Below are positions 36,445 to 45,733 of a DNA stretch of 64,000 nucleotides, in pieces. The stretch covers positions 90,545-154,544 of the forward strand of contig NZ_QUZZ01000012.1 in the NCBI RefSeq assembly GCF_003545695.1, read 5' to 3'. The notes beneath the pieces were generated by a model that worked only from the letters and a program-made list of their open reading frames with translations, had not been told where the DNA came from and searched no databases. Position 1 is the first letter of the stretch. Each line of letters opens with the position of its first letter. The position numbers and the translations under genes were made by a program. This DNA is from Taibaiella helva. GTDB taxonomy: Bacteria; Bacteroidota; Bacteroidia; Chitinophagales; Chitinophagaceae.

Positions 36445-39400
36445 TTATTTGATGATGACGAGCTTCTGCGCGCTTTTCCTGCCGGCAATCTCCAGGTTGA
36501 CAAAGTATACACCTGCGCCAAGCGAAGCCGTATTCATGCTAATAAGCTGTTTGCCGGATTGCAAGTGCAGGGACCTGTTCAGCAATACTCTGCCGCTGAC
36601 ATCGGTAACGTTCAGGTGAGCTTCAGCATTAGCTGCTTTGTTTTCCACCAGGATGGTGCAGGAAGCCGTTGCCGGGTTGGGATAGAGTGCAAAGGAGAGA
36701 CGATCCTTGCTGCCAGGATTCTCGATGCCGGTAGGCTTATAGAGCGTATTGAGCACCTGGTTGGTAATGACAGGTTCATTGTAATCAAAATAGATACCTG
36801 CTTTGTTCCATATCTGCGTACCCAAAGGCAGATTGGGTTTCTGCCTGATGGTATAAGTGAACATACCGTTGCTGCCGCTTTCATCATACATCTTAGCCGG
36901 CAGGTTGATATCGTCGAATGTATACTTCAGCACGCCTTGTTCGCTGATGGACACCTTAGCCTTATGTGAGCTGTATACCGGGCGCAGGGAAGACCAGTCC
37001 AGGCTGGGATCCAGCGTATCGATCACCACAACTTTCTGCGCTTTATAGGTACCCAGGTTCTGGAAATGGGTCATATATTCCAGTACAGAATCTTCCCGGG
37101 TGATATTACCCATCGGGCCTTCCCCTTTGGGGCTCACTTCCATAAAATTGGGATCAAAGGAGCTGACCACAGTAGCATTCAGCGCACTCACGTTATTCCA
37201 GGGCGTATAATCGTTCAGCCAGTTGCCGACAGGAGCGGCGTTCACAGCTGTATCGCGGAACAGTAATCCGGTCCCCATGGGAATATTGGTGGGTACATTG
37301 TAGCTGATATGGAACGCTTGCGCAGTACCGGGAGCCGGTACAGGCACCGTGTTGCCCGCAGTGCTGTGGTACTGGCCGCTTACCGGGGCAAAGATACCCG
37401 CGGGAGAAAAGCTTACTGCGCCCAACTGACCATCATTAAAATAAGTAGCCAGCACATTATTTTCTGTAGCCGTGCCATCATTGCTGATAATACATGTCTG
37501 CAGGTACGGATTTCCCGGCACAGCGCTGCTGTTCCAGGTGCTGATGTGAATGTCATGTAAGGGATTAATAGAATTGGCAAAGTTGAAGGTTTGCGTACAA
37601 CCGGATGCCGCTGTAACGTTAACCGTAATGGCATTGTTCTGGCAGGCGGCCAGGGGATACATGGACTGTACAGACTCGGAGAGGGTGTAGGTTCCGGAAG
37701 GCAGCAGGAAGGTATATACGCCCGCAGCGTTGGTATAGGCATAGCCGAAGCCCGAGCAATGGACCTGGATATTAGGAATACCCGGCTCGCCCGCATCCTT
37801 AACACAGTTGTTGTTCAGGTCGTGGAAAATGGTACCGGTAACGGTACAATAGCAGGCGGTGCCGCTGCCATGCCCTACATAGGTAAAATTACTGGCCGGG
37901 CATCCGTTGGCATCGGTTACATCAAGGGTATAATTGCCCTCGCTAAGCCCTGTGATCGTAGCGCCGGTCTGCCCGTTGCTCCAATTATAAGTATAGGGAG
38001 TAGTACCACCCCATACGGAAGCAGTGACGCTGCCATCGGTGGCATACAGACAGGAAGTCGGCACACTGGATAAACCTATCCCGACCGGCGATGAGGTTTG
38101 TACAGACCTGGACCTGGAAACAGTGCAGCCTGCAGCATCCGTAACAGTCACCGTGTAGCTTCCGGCAGCCAGGCCGGTAAGGTTCTGACTGGTTGCGCCA
38201 TTGCTCCACAGATAGGTATACGGGCTGGTGCCGCCCGAAGCGGTAAGATTAATGGTACCATTGGCCGACAAGCAGGTTGCAGCGCTACCGGACAACGTCG
38301 CTGTGATGATATTGACCGGTGGCACATGGGCGGTGCCGGTACGGATACAGCCATTGGCATCGGTTACGGTAAATCCGTAATCGCCGGGCGCCAGGTTGCT
38401 GGCGGTAAGGCCCGACTGGGCGGGGAAAGTATTCCAGGATACGGTATAAGGCGCCTGCCCGCCGGATACGCTCAGGGTGGCAGAACCATTGGCTACCGTG
38501 CAGGAGCTGGCGTTTGCCGTGTAGGTGACATTTACGGGCGTGGTTACCGCAATATAAGCATAGCCGGTACCGGTACAACCGTTGGCATCGGTTACGGTCA
38601 CGTTATAATTGCCGGGAGGTAAGCCGGTTTGGTTCTGAGTGGTTCCGCCATTGCTGTACAAATAGCTATAGGGAGGCATGCCGCCTGATCCGAAAGACAT
38701 GATCGCACCGTTATTCTGCAAACAGGTCGCCGGAGTAACGGTAGTATTGGCATTGATCGTAACCGATTGGGTGACCTGCTTGTACTGCTGCCGTGAACAA
38801 CCATTCGCATCAGTCACCGTAACATTATAAAATCCCTGGCTCAGGCCGGTGATCGCCGGTGTAGTGGCTCCGTTTGACCAGAGATAGCTATATGGCGGTG
38901 TTCCGCTCCCTGTAATACCGGTTACGGTTGCAGTACCATTGGTACAGCTGGCCGTCGTCGCGTTGACCGTATAGTTGAAAGGCGCTTCGGAATATACGAA
39001 AATAGAATCCCTCAAGGTGAAGGCGCAGCCATTGGCATCTGTAACCTTTACCTCGTACTGGCCACCCGGCAGGCTGGCCGGGTTGGCCGTGCTCACAACC
39101 GCGCTGCTGCCGGAAAGCATCCAGGCATAGGTAAAAGGCGCTGTGCCGCCGGCCACCGATACGGTTGCCGAACCCGGCGCCGGGCAAATACTGTTGACTA
39201 CGTTGACGGAAAGATTGAACGGTGGGGCGCCGGGAAAATAAGCATCGGCAGTTGCACCGTTGGCGTCCTGGACCAGGAGGCTGAATGCCTCTCCTGCATA
39301 GCCGTTCAATACATCAGACGATCCACTCACGTTGCTGTGTACAACAGGCGTTCCGCCTAAGATATTCCAGGAAACAAGCAGTGGCGGAACCAGGCCGGAA

Positions 39401-39528
39401 AAGTTGGCGGTAACAACGCCGTTGGCATTACAAGGAGCCTGGGTCAGTACAAGGTTTACAGATTGTGCCTGCACCAACCCACATACGGTCAGCAGACCTG
39501 TCAGGAGGAAGAGAAATTTGAATTTCAT
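36445..39528 (-). CDS. Large SprB-repeat surface protein with T9SS type A signal
   Basis: 1027 residues, signal peptide ending near GLVQAQ. The N-terminal half holds seven repeats of about 65-80 residues with GGTxPYTYLWSNG, TGLxxGxYxVTVTDANGC, the SprB-type repeat. These are followed by a SdrD-B-like domain (GTIFHDLNNNCVKDAGEPGI) and a conserved domain with MEVSPKGEG, EYMTHFQNLGTYKAQKVVVI and GIYFDYNEPVITNQVLNT (DUF7619-like). The last 75 residues, LYPNPATASCTILVE to AQKLVIIK, are the Por sorting domain. Likely an adhesin exported by the type IX system. Confidence 0.92.
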   Translation of the reverse strand: MKFKFLFLLTGLLTVCGLVQAQSVNLVLTQAPCNANGVVTANFSGLVPPLLVSWNILGGTPVVHSNVSGSSDVLNGYAGEAFSLLVQDANGATADAYFPGAPPFNLSVNVVNSICPAPGSATVSVAGGTAPFTYAWMLSGSSAVVSTANPASLPGGQYEVKVTDANGCAFTLRDSIFVYSEAPFNYTVNATTASCTNGTATVTGITGSGTPPYSYLWSNGATTPAITGLSQGFYNVTVTDANGCSRQQYKQVTQSVTINANTTVTPATCLQNNGAIMSFGSGGMPPYSYLYSNGGTTQNQTGLPPGNYNVTVTDANGCTGTGYAYIAVTTPVNVTYTANASSCTVANGSATLSVSGGQAPYTVSWNTFPAQSGLTASNLAPGDYGFTVTDANGCIRTGTAHVPPVNIITATLSGSAATCLSANGTINLTASGGTSPYTYLWSNGATSQNLTGLAAGSYTVTVTDAAGCTVSRSRSVQTSSPVGIGLSSVPTSCLYATDGSVTASVWGGTTPYTYNWSNGQTGATITGLSEGNYTLDVTDANGCPASNFTYVGHGSGTACYCTVTGTIFHDLNNNCVKDAGEPGIPNIQVHCSGFGYAYTNAAGVYTFLLPSGTYTLSESVQSMYPLAACQNNAITVNVTAASGCTQTFNFANSINPLHDIHISTWNSSAVPGNPYLQTCIISNDGTATENNVLATYFNDGQLGAVSFSPAGIFAPVSGQYHSTAGNTVPVPAPGTAQAFHISYNVPTNIPMGTGLLFRDTAVNAAPVGNWLNDYTPWNNVSALNATVVSSFDPNFMEVSPKGEGPMGNITREDSVLEYMTHFQNLGTYKAQKVVVIDTLDPSLDWSSLRPVYSSHKAKVSISEQGVLKYTFDDINLPAKMYDESGSNGMFTYTIRQKPNLPLGTQIWNKAGIYFDYNEPVITNQVLNTLYKPTGIENPGSKDRLSFALYPNPATASCTILVENKAANAEAHLNVTDVSGRVLLNRSLHLQSGKQLISMNTASLGAGVYFVNLEIAGRKSAQKLVIIK

Positions 39529-40024
39529 AGCTCTGAGTTTTTAGGATAAATGTTCAGTTATTGGGAAAGACAGCAAAACAAACAATAAGGATAGTGCTAA
39601 TAATAATATTATTTTATTCTGTTTTAAAATTAAATACATTTAAAAAAATAGGCGCCCGTGCACCCGGGCGCCTATAGCTTTTCTTTTCATCGTCATCCGT
39701 GCTTATCGAATAACTCCTGCCTTGTGTTCTTAGAAGTGTAGCAAGCGGGCATTTTAGTCCTGCTGACTTCATAACTTTTCAATACATTTAAAAAAAGCGA
39801 TCAAAGACAATTGATCTTGGACTCAATTGTGCTTAAGACACAGGCAAGCCACCCAAACCCTTACCCGGGCGAGAAATATTTTCTTGTTCCCTAAACCTGC
39901 AAAGCGAACATTAACGCAGTTTTGTATCTTTCAACCAATGATACAGATAAAAATATCGTCATACACGTATACATTTGTATGTTATTGACCGTACCTGCTG
40001 ACTACAAAAAAAACCATACCGATA
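39529..40024. other. Divergent intergenic region with a possible minus-strand small transcript
   Basis: 496 bp. It holds an 11-bp GC-rich hairpin at 39648-39675 that on the minus strand is followed by a T-run, a 19-codon minus-strand frame at 39693-39752 (MPACYTSKNTRQELFDKHG) just upstream of it, and a TATCTTTC box at 39925-39932 for the GH3 gene. Confidence 0.4.
39640..39675 (-). terminator. Terminator-like hairpin in a divergent region
   Basis: ATAGGCGCCCG (39648-39658) pairs with CGGGCGCCTAT (39665-39675). The minus-strand copy ends in TTTTTTT. No annotated minus-strand gene precedes it. Confidence 0.55.
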
Positions 40025-41734
40025 ATGAAGTACCGTTTACAAGCACTTTGCCTTCTCCTGTTGGCTGGCGCCACTACAACCCACGCGCAACGTTTCCAGT
40101 TCAAAGGCCGTTGGATCGACAGCATCTATCATTCCATGAGCGAGACCGAACGTATCGGGCAGCTGTTTATGGTTGCCGCTTACAGCGGTGGTGAAAAGGC
40201 CAACCAGGACAAGATCGAGCAATTGGTGAAAAACGGGCAGGTCGGCGGCCTTATCTTTATGCAGGGCAATGGTGAAGCCCAGGCCAGAATGACCAACCGT
40301 ATGCAGCGGCTAAGCCCTGTTCCGCTGCTCATTGGTATGGATGCCGAATGGGGGTTGGGCATGCGGCTGACAGGCGTCAGGAACATGCCCAAACAGATGA
40401 TGATCGGCGCCACCCGCGACACAACCCTTATGTATGCTATGGGTAGCGCTATAGCTGATCAATGCCACCGGCTGGGCGTACATATAGACTTTGCACCGGT
40501 AGTCGATGTCAACAACAATCCTAAAAACCCGGTGATCAATTTCCGCTCCTTCGGCGAGGACAAGGAATGGGTGTCGCGCCTGGGTATTGCCTACATGAAA
40601 GGCCTGCAGGATAAAGGCATAATGGCCTGCGCCAAGCATTTTCCCGGCCATGGCGATGTCGCCGTGGATTCGCACCTGGACCTGCCCATGATCAAAAAGA
40701 GCAGGGAGGAGCTGGAGGCGCTGGAATTTTATCCCTTTAAACAGCTGATCAACGCCGGTGTACAAAGCGTTATGATCGCCCACCTGAGCGTGCCGGCGCT
40801 GGACGACAGCAAGAACCTGCCTTCTACCCTATCGCCTAAAGTGATATCGGGTGTGCTGCGCAAGGACCTGCATTTCCAGGGACTGATCTTTACCGATGCT
40901 CTGGACATGAAAGGCCTGACCAAATATTATCCCGATGGAGAGACAGACCTGAGGGCTTTCCTGGCCGGCAACGATGTGCTGCTCTTTTCCCAGAATGTCC
41001 CCCTTGCCATAAGCAAGATCCAATGGGCGCTGCGCACCGGTAAGGTTACAGAAAGCGAGCTGGAGCGCCGCGTCAAAAAAATACTGGAAGCCAAATATGA
41101 CGCAGGACTTTACCAGTTCAGCCCCATTAAGGAAAACAATGTAACCGCCGACCTCAATAAAAGCACCGATGAGCTGAAGGAGAAGATCGCCCGCGCCGCC
41201 GTAACCCTTGTCCGTGACCAGTCGGCGCTATTGTCCCGGATCAGCAAAGGTGCGAAAGTAAGCTATCTCAATGTGAATGGTACCGGGAGTACCTACCTCT
41301 TCAACGCGCTGAAGAAGAAGTATCCTGCATTGGAGCCCAATAACCTGCCGAAGAAGAGCAACGCCGCCCAGGTTAAAGCCATGATCGCGAAGCTGAGGGA
41401 TACCGGCGTGGTGATCGTCGGCATACACGAGCTGGCGCTTTATCCCGGCAAAGACGGCTACTACGGCCTCGATGCGGTACAAATTTCCGCCCTGCAGCAA
41501 CTTTCTCAAAAGAAAAATGTGATCTTCGCAATATTGGGCAACGCTTACATGATGAAGAACATCTGCAGCGCCAAAAGTGTGCTGATCGGCTACGAGGACG
41601 ACAACTATACGGAAGAAGCCGTGTTTGAAGTGCTGACCGGCAAGCTGAAAGCCAAAGGTAGTCTCCCGGTAAAGCCCTGCGCAGCAAAAGCAGCAGCACG
41701 CCCTAATGCAAATCCAGAAAATCCGAAACCTTAG
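40025..41734 (+). CDS. Glycoside hydrolase family 3 N-terminal-domain protein (NagZ-like)
   Basis: 569 residues with a signal peptide (cleavage near THAQ). GH3 motifs: LIGMDAEWGLGMRL, FAPVVDVNNNPKNPV, the diagnostic KHFPGHGDVAVDSHLDLP loop, and FTDALDMKGLT with the nucleophile Asp. This branch is beta-N-acetylhexosaminidase-like and in Bacteroidota is usually fused to a C-terminal beta-lactamase-like domain. Here that domain is encoded by the next gene, whose ATG follows the TAG stop immediately and in the same frame. Probably periplasmic, acting on muropeptides or chitin oligosaccharides; this is inference. Confidence 0.87.
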   Translation: MKYRLQALCLLLLAGATTTHAQRFQFKGRWIDSIYHSMSETERIGQLFMVAAYSGGEKANQDKIEQLVKNGQVGGLIFMQGNGEAQARMTNRMQRLSPVPLLIGMDAEWGLGMRLTGVRNMPKQMMIGATRDTTLMYAMGSAIADQCHRLGVHIDFAPVVDVNNNPKNPVINFRSFGEDKEWVSRLGIAYMKGLQDKGIMACAKHFPGHGDVAVDSHLDLPMIKKSREELEALEFYPFKQLINAGVQSVMIAHLSVPALDDSKNLPSTLSPKVISGVLRKDLHFQGLIFTDALDMKGLTKYYPDGETDLRAFLAGNDVLLFSQNVPLAISKIQWALRTGKVTESELERRVKKILEAKYDAGLYQFSPIKENNVTADLNKSTDELKEKIARAAVTLVRDQSALLSRISKGAKVSYLNVNGTGSTYLFNALKKKYPALEPNNLPKKSNAAQVKAMIAKLRDTGVVIVGIHELALYPGKDGYYGLDAVQISALQQLSQKKNVIFAILGNAYMMKNICSAKSVLIGYEDDNYTEEAVFEVLTGKLKAKGSLPVKPCAAKAAARPNANPENPKP

Positions 41735-43168
41735 ATGCAACGTATCCTTTTTTACCTGCTGGCTTGCTGCCTGCTGCTCAATGCTCCCGAAGCGCAGGCG
41801 CAAAAAAGAAAAAGCAGATCTGCGCACAGCAAAACATCTAAAACAGCCGTAAAGAAAAAAGGACGCGCGGCGGGCAGAAAGAAAGGTAAGGCTGCGGCAG
41901 CAGCCCCCCTGCCCCCATTGAAAAATACAGGCGACTTCGATGCCGTGTACAGCCTGCATGGCAAGGGCGACGCTTCAGCTGCGGTTACCAATTCTGCTGC
42001 GCTGCAAAGCCTGGATGCCTTTATCCGCGCCTGCATCAGCCAGGGCGCTTTCCCCGGCTGCCAGATCATGGCAGTTAAAGACGGGGAGATCATTTACCAG
42101 AAAAATTTCGGCTACCTCACCTACGACCGCAGCCAGCCGGTCACCGATACGACATTGTACGACATTGCTTCGGTAACCAAAGTTGCTGCCACCACCCTCG
42201 CCATCATGAAGCTGTATGAAGAAGGTAAGATCAACCTCAATACCTATCTTAAAAGCTATCTTCCTTTTACCAACGGAACGGATAAAGCGTACCTCACCAT
42301 AAAGGACCTGCTGCTGCACCAGGCCGGCCTCAAGGCCTTTATCCCCTTCTATAAAGAAACCGTGGATAAGCTTACCGGCAGCCCCAGGAGCGATTTGTAC
42401 AGCAAGGCAGCAGAAAAGCAATTTACCGTACCGGTTGCCGCCAACTTTTACATGCTCAGCAGCTACAGGGATACCATATGGGAAGAGATACTGAACAGCA
42501 ACCTCGACAACCGCGGCCGCTACGTATACAGCGACCTGGACTTTTACTTCCTGGAAAAAGTAGCGGAGGCCGTTAGCGGGCAACCCATAGACCAATATGT
42601 CTACGAAAACTTCTATCGCCCTCTTGGGCTGAAGTATACCATGTATAACCCATGGAAAAAGGGCCTGAAGCGGCAATGCGCACCTACCGAGAACGACCAG
42701 TATTTCCGCTTCCAGCTGGTGCAGGGCTACGTTCACGATCCCGGTACCGCTATGCTCGGCGGTGTGGCCGGTCATGCAGGCGTCTTCTCCAACGTGCGCG
42801 AGCTGGCGGTCATCCTCCAGATGCTGATCAACGGCGGTGAATACAAGGGTAAGCGTTACCTGAAAAAAGAAACCCTGCAGACCTTCACCGGCTTCCGCAG
42901 CAGCATAAGTCGCAGGGCCTACGGCTTCGATAAACCGGAGAAAGGGCGGGACGATGGCGGACCGGCTTCCGACCTTTGCAGCAAGACGACATTCGGCCAT
43001 CAGGGCTTCACGGGCACCTGTGCCTGGGCCGACCCTGAAAATGGCATCACTTTTATTTTTCTCTCCAACCGTGTATATCCCTCCGCCGACAATGGGCTGA
43101 TCAATAGCCTGAAGGTGCGGTTTAAAGCGCAAACCTATATTTACGAGGCCCTGGGCTATGGCAGATAA
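41735..43168 (+). CDS. Serine hydrolase (beta-lactamase/PBP4-like)
   Basis: 477 residues. A signal peptide (MQRILFYLLACCLLLNAPEAQA) is followed by an unusually basic stretch, about residues 24-55 (Lys, Arg, Ala, Ser), and then the serine-hydrolase domain. Motifs: S-V-T-K (SxxK) in DIASVTKVAAT, Y-S-D in YVYSDLDFYF, and H-Q-G near FGHQGFTG in place of KTG. This is the class C beta-lactamase/penicillin-binding-protein fold; enzymes of this type are peptidases or esterases in cell-wall turnover. The ATG abuts the GH3 stop in the same frame. The stop lies within the next gene (11-bp overlap). Confidence 0.85.
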   Translation: MQRILFYLLACCLLLNAPEAQAQKRKSRSAHSKTSKTAVKKKGRAAGRKKGKAAAAAPLPPLKNTGDFDAVYSLHGKGDASAAVTNSAALQSLDAFIRACISQGAFPGCQIMAVKDGEIIYQKNFGYLTYDRSQPVTDTTLYDIASVTKVAATTLAIMKLYEEGKINLNTYLKSYLPFTNGTDKAYLTIKDLLLHQAGLKAFIPFYKETVDKLTGSPRSDLYSKAAEKQFTVPVAANFYMLSSYRDTIWEEILNSNLDNRGRYVYSDLDFYFLEKVAEAVSGQPIDQYVYENFYRPLGLKYTMYNPWKKGLKRQCAPTENDQYFRFQLVQGYVHDPGTAMLGGVAGHAGVFSNVRELAVILQMLINGGEYKGKRYLKKETLQTFTGFRSSISRRAYGFDKPEKGRDDGGPASDLCSKTTFGHQGFTGTCAWADPENGITFIFLSNRVYPSADNGLINSLKVRFKAQTYIYEALGYGR

Positions 43169-44393
43169 GACAGGCAAGACCCTGGTGGTGATCGGTGGCG
43201 GCGCAGCCGGGTTCTTTTGCGCCATCAATGCGGCAGCGATGAACCGGCAGCTGAAGGTGATCCTGCTGGAAAAGTCGGACAAGCTCCTCAGTAAGGTAAA
43301 AATCAGCGGCGGCGGACGCTGCAATGTGACGCATGCCTGCTTCAGCATCAGCGAGATGGCGCGCAAATATCCTCGTGGGGAAAAGTTCGTCAGGAAAACC
43401 TTCCATACCTTTTTCACACAGGATACCATTGATTGGTTTGCGGCCCGCGGAGTACCACTGAAAGCAGAAGCTGACGGCCGTATGTTTCCGGTAACCGATT
43501 CCTCGCAAACCATTATCGATTGCCTGCTCCAGCAGGCTTCCCGGTATGCTATCGACATCCGCCTCCGCGCTGAGGTCAAAGCCCTGGAAAGCCATAACGG
43601 AGGCTTTCACCTGGAGCTATCCGGCGGCAGACAATTGCAGGCCGACTATGTAACCGTCGCCTGCGGTGGCTATCCGAAGGCCGCTATGTTTGCCTGGCTG
43701 GAAGCGCTCGGGCATAGCATCGCAGAGCCGGTACCTTCCCTGTTTACTTTCAATATCCCGCAGCATCCGATTGTATCGCTGATGGGCATCAGCGTGCCGG
43801 AGGCACAGGTTAAGATCAACGGCAGCAAACTGAAGGAGCATGGGCCGGTGCTCATTACCCACTGGGGACTCAGCGGTCCGGCTGTCCTGCGCCTGAGCGC
43901 CTGGGGCGCCCGTGAGCTGCAGCAAAAAGCCTGGCACTTCGACATACAGGTCAGCTGGCTGCCCAACTTCAACGAAGAAACGCTGAGAGCAGATACCAGC
44001 CAACGACGGCAAAGCCTGGGTGCACAGCAGGTACAGCACCGCAACCCATACGGGCTGCCTTCCCGCCTCTGGGAGTTCCTGGTAGCGCAATCGGAGGTGC
44101 CGGCAGGATGCCGCTGGGGCGAGCTGCCCTCCAAAGCCCAGAACCTTTTGATCCGCAACCTTTGTGCCTATCCGCTACAGGTAAAGGGTAAAACCACTTA
44201 TAAAGAAGAATTTGTAACGGCGGGTGGTATCCAGCTCAATGAAGTGGAGGCGGCTACCCTCATGAGCAAAAAGGTACCGAACCTGTTCTTTGCCGGCGAA
44301 ATACTCGACATAGACGGGATCACGGGCGGCTTCAACTTCCAGAATGCCTGGACTACCGGCTACATCGCCGCACAAAGCATCGCCCGGCTATAA
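43158..44393 (+). CDS. HI0933/BaiN-type FAD-dependent flavoprotein
   Basis: 411 residues. Dinucleotide-binding GGGAAGFFCA near the N-terminus, the family signature SGGGRCNVTH, and the C-terminal block FFAGEILDIDGITGGFNFQNAW are all present. This family includes BaiN and many uncharacterised oxidoreductases. It overlaps the serine-hydrolase gene by 11 bp, so the three genes from 40025 form one operon, although no common pathway is evident. Confidence 0.9.
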   Translation: MADKTGKTLVVIGGGAAGFFCAINAAAMNRQLKVILLEKSDKLLSKVKISGGGRCNVTHACFSISEMARKYPRGEKFVRKTFHTFFTQDTIDWFAARGVPLKAEADGRMFPVTDSSQTIIDCLLQQASRYAIDIRLRAEVKALESHNGGFHLELSGGRQLQADYVTVACGGYPKAAMFAWLEALGHSIAEPVPSLFTFNIPQHPIVSLMGISVPEAQVKINGSKLKEHGPVLITHWGLSGPAVLRLSAWGARELQQKAWHFDIQVSWLPNFNEETLRADTSQRRQSLGAQQVQHRNPYGLPSRLWEFLVAQSEVPAGCRWGELPSKAQNLLIRNLCAYPLQVKGKTTYKEEFVTAGGIQLNEVEAATLMSKKVPNLFFAGEILDIDGITGGFNFQNAWTTGYIAAQSIARL

Positions 44394-44501
44394 TTTTTTT
44401 GACACAGGCAACCTCCCTTCACCCAACCGCATTTATATACCAGCATCACAGATGAAGAAACCCGATAATCGTCCGGAAATATATCGTAGCAACATCCTGT
44501 C

Positions 44502-45032
44502 ATGACCGAAGTGCAACTGATTGAGGGCTGCAAAAGAGAAGAATCTTTTGCGCAACGGCTTTTGTACGACCGGTATGTTGACGGTATGTACCTGCTTTGC
44601 CTGCGCTATATCCCCGGAACGGCCGATGCGGAAGAGGTGCTGTCTGATGCCTTTTTCAAATGCTTCAAAAACCTGCACCAGTTTCAATATGCCGGGGAAG
44701 GCAGCATGCGGGCCTGGCTCAGCAAGATCGTCGTTAATGAATGCCTGATGTTCCTGCGCCGGAAAAAACAGCTGATCATCTCCATCGACGAAAAGCCCGA
44801 CCTGCCGGTAAGCGATACTGCAGAGACAGCATTGGACAAAATGCAGGCCGGGGAGGTGCTGAAATATATCCGCGAACTACCCGCCGGCTACCGGACCGTA
44901 TTGAACCTGTTTGTATTTGAGGATATGGGACATAAAGAGATCGCAGCGCTGCTGCAGATATCGGAAAACACCTCTAAATCGCAGCTGTTCAAAGCCCGCG
45001 CTTTACTGAAACAAAAAATGGGAAGGAACTAA
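44502..45032 (+). CDS. ECF-type RNA polymerase sigma factor
   Basis: 176 residues. Region 2 (about residues 20-60, LLYDRYVDGMYLLCLRYI and DAEEVLSDAFFKCFKNL) and region 4 (LPAGYRTVLNLFVFEDMGHKEIAALLQIS ...SKSQLFKAR) match the Bacteroidota sigma-70 ECF group. It begins a three-gene set with a one-span membrane protein and an exported protein, suggesting the membrane protein is its anti-sigma factor. Confidence 0.92.
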   Translation: MTEVQLIEGCKREESFAQRLLYDRYVDGMYLLCLRYIPGTADAEEVLSDAFFKCFKNLHQFQYAGEGSMRAWLSKIVVNECLMFLRRKKQLIISIDEKPDLPVSDTAETALDKMQAGEVLKYIRELPAGYRTVLNLFVFEDMGHKEIAALLQISENTSKSQLFKARALLKQKMGRN

Positions 45033-45073
45033 CAAAGCAGGTAGCAAGCTTATCTGCAAAAACAAAGCTGACA

Positions 45074-45721
45074 ATGGACAACTCATTTGACCGTTTGCTG
45101 AAAGAGAAACTGGCTGATCAAAGCCCGGAAGCTTTGGGATTCCGGCCCGACAGGGAAAAGCTATGGCAACAGATGGAAGCCAAAAAGAAACGGCAGACCC
45201 GGCTCATACCCTTATGGCTGAGCCATACAGCCGCAGTAGCCGCCGGCCTGCTGATCGCTTTTTTCTTCCTGCCGCATAAAGGCAATAACACAAAAGAAAG
45301 TGCACCCGCAGTTGCCGGCCGACAGACGGTTATCAGAACAGATACCGTATTTGTGCTGCAAGCGGCAACGGCCACAGGTCCTGGCATGCCTACGACTACG
45401 ATACCGCAACACCACAACCGGGCTGCTGCCGCGGCGCCGATAATAACGTCCAAGCCGGAAGCTCCGACGGCAAATATTCCCGTACCGGAAGCTAAGGAAG
45501 AAAAGCTGGAAGCACCCATAGAAGCGCCGGTAGTGGCCGCTGCACCGCCCCAGACGCCCAGGGTGCTGCACCTGGCCGATATGGATAATGAGAATGCGGC
45601 GACGCCTCAACAGAAAAAAGAATTGGGTGGATTTCTTCCGGCCAACCTGACCTTACCGGACGGCAGGGAAAACGCATTATCCTCAACAGCTGTGCAGCTC
45701 TTTACCAAAAGCAAAAATTAG
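45074..45721 (+). CDS. Single-span membrane protein, putative anti-sigma factor
   Basis: 215 residues with one transmembrane helix near residues 50-68 (AAVAAGLLIAFFFLP). The N-terminal cytoplasmic part begins MDNSFDRLLKEKLADQSP and has helical, charged character like anti-sigma domains. The C-terminal half is Ala/Pro-rich and probably periplasmic. It lies 41 bp downstream of the ECF sigma gene and 12 bp upstream of the exported-protein gene. The anti-sigma role is inferred from context, since no zinc-binding ZAS motif is seen. Confidence 0.6.
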   Translation: MDNSFDRLLKEKLADQSPEALGFRPDREKLWQQMEAKKKRQTRLIPLWLSHTAAVAAGLLIAFFFLPHKGNNTKESAPAVAGRQTVIRTDTVFVLQAATATGPGMPTTTIPQHHNRAAAAAPIITSKPEAPTANIPVPEAKEEKLEAPIEAPVVAAAPPQTPRVLHLADMDNENAATPQQKKELGGFLPANLTLPDGRENALSSTAVQLFTKSKN

Positions 45722-45733
45722 TTCCCTTTATTC

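Noticed and set aside
41975..43579. Long minus-strand frame opposite the serine hydrolase
   Set aside because: Low-complexity translation, overlaps two clear plus-strand genes and has no domain.
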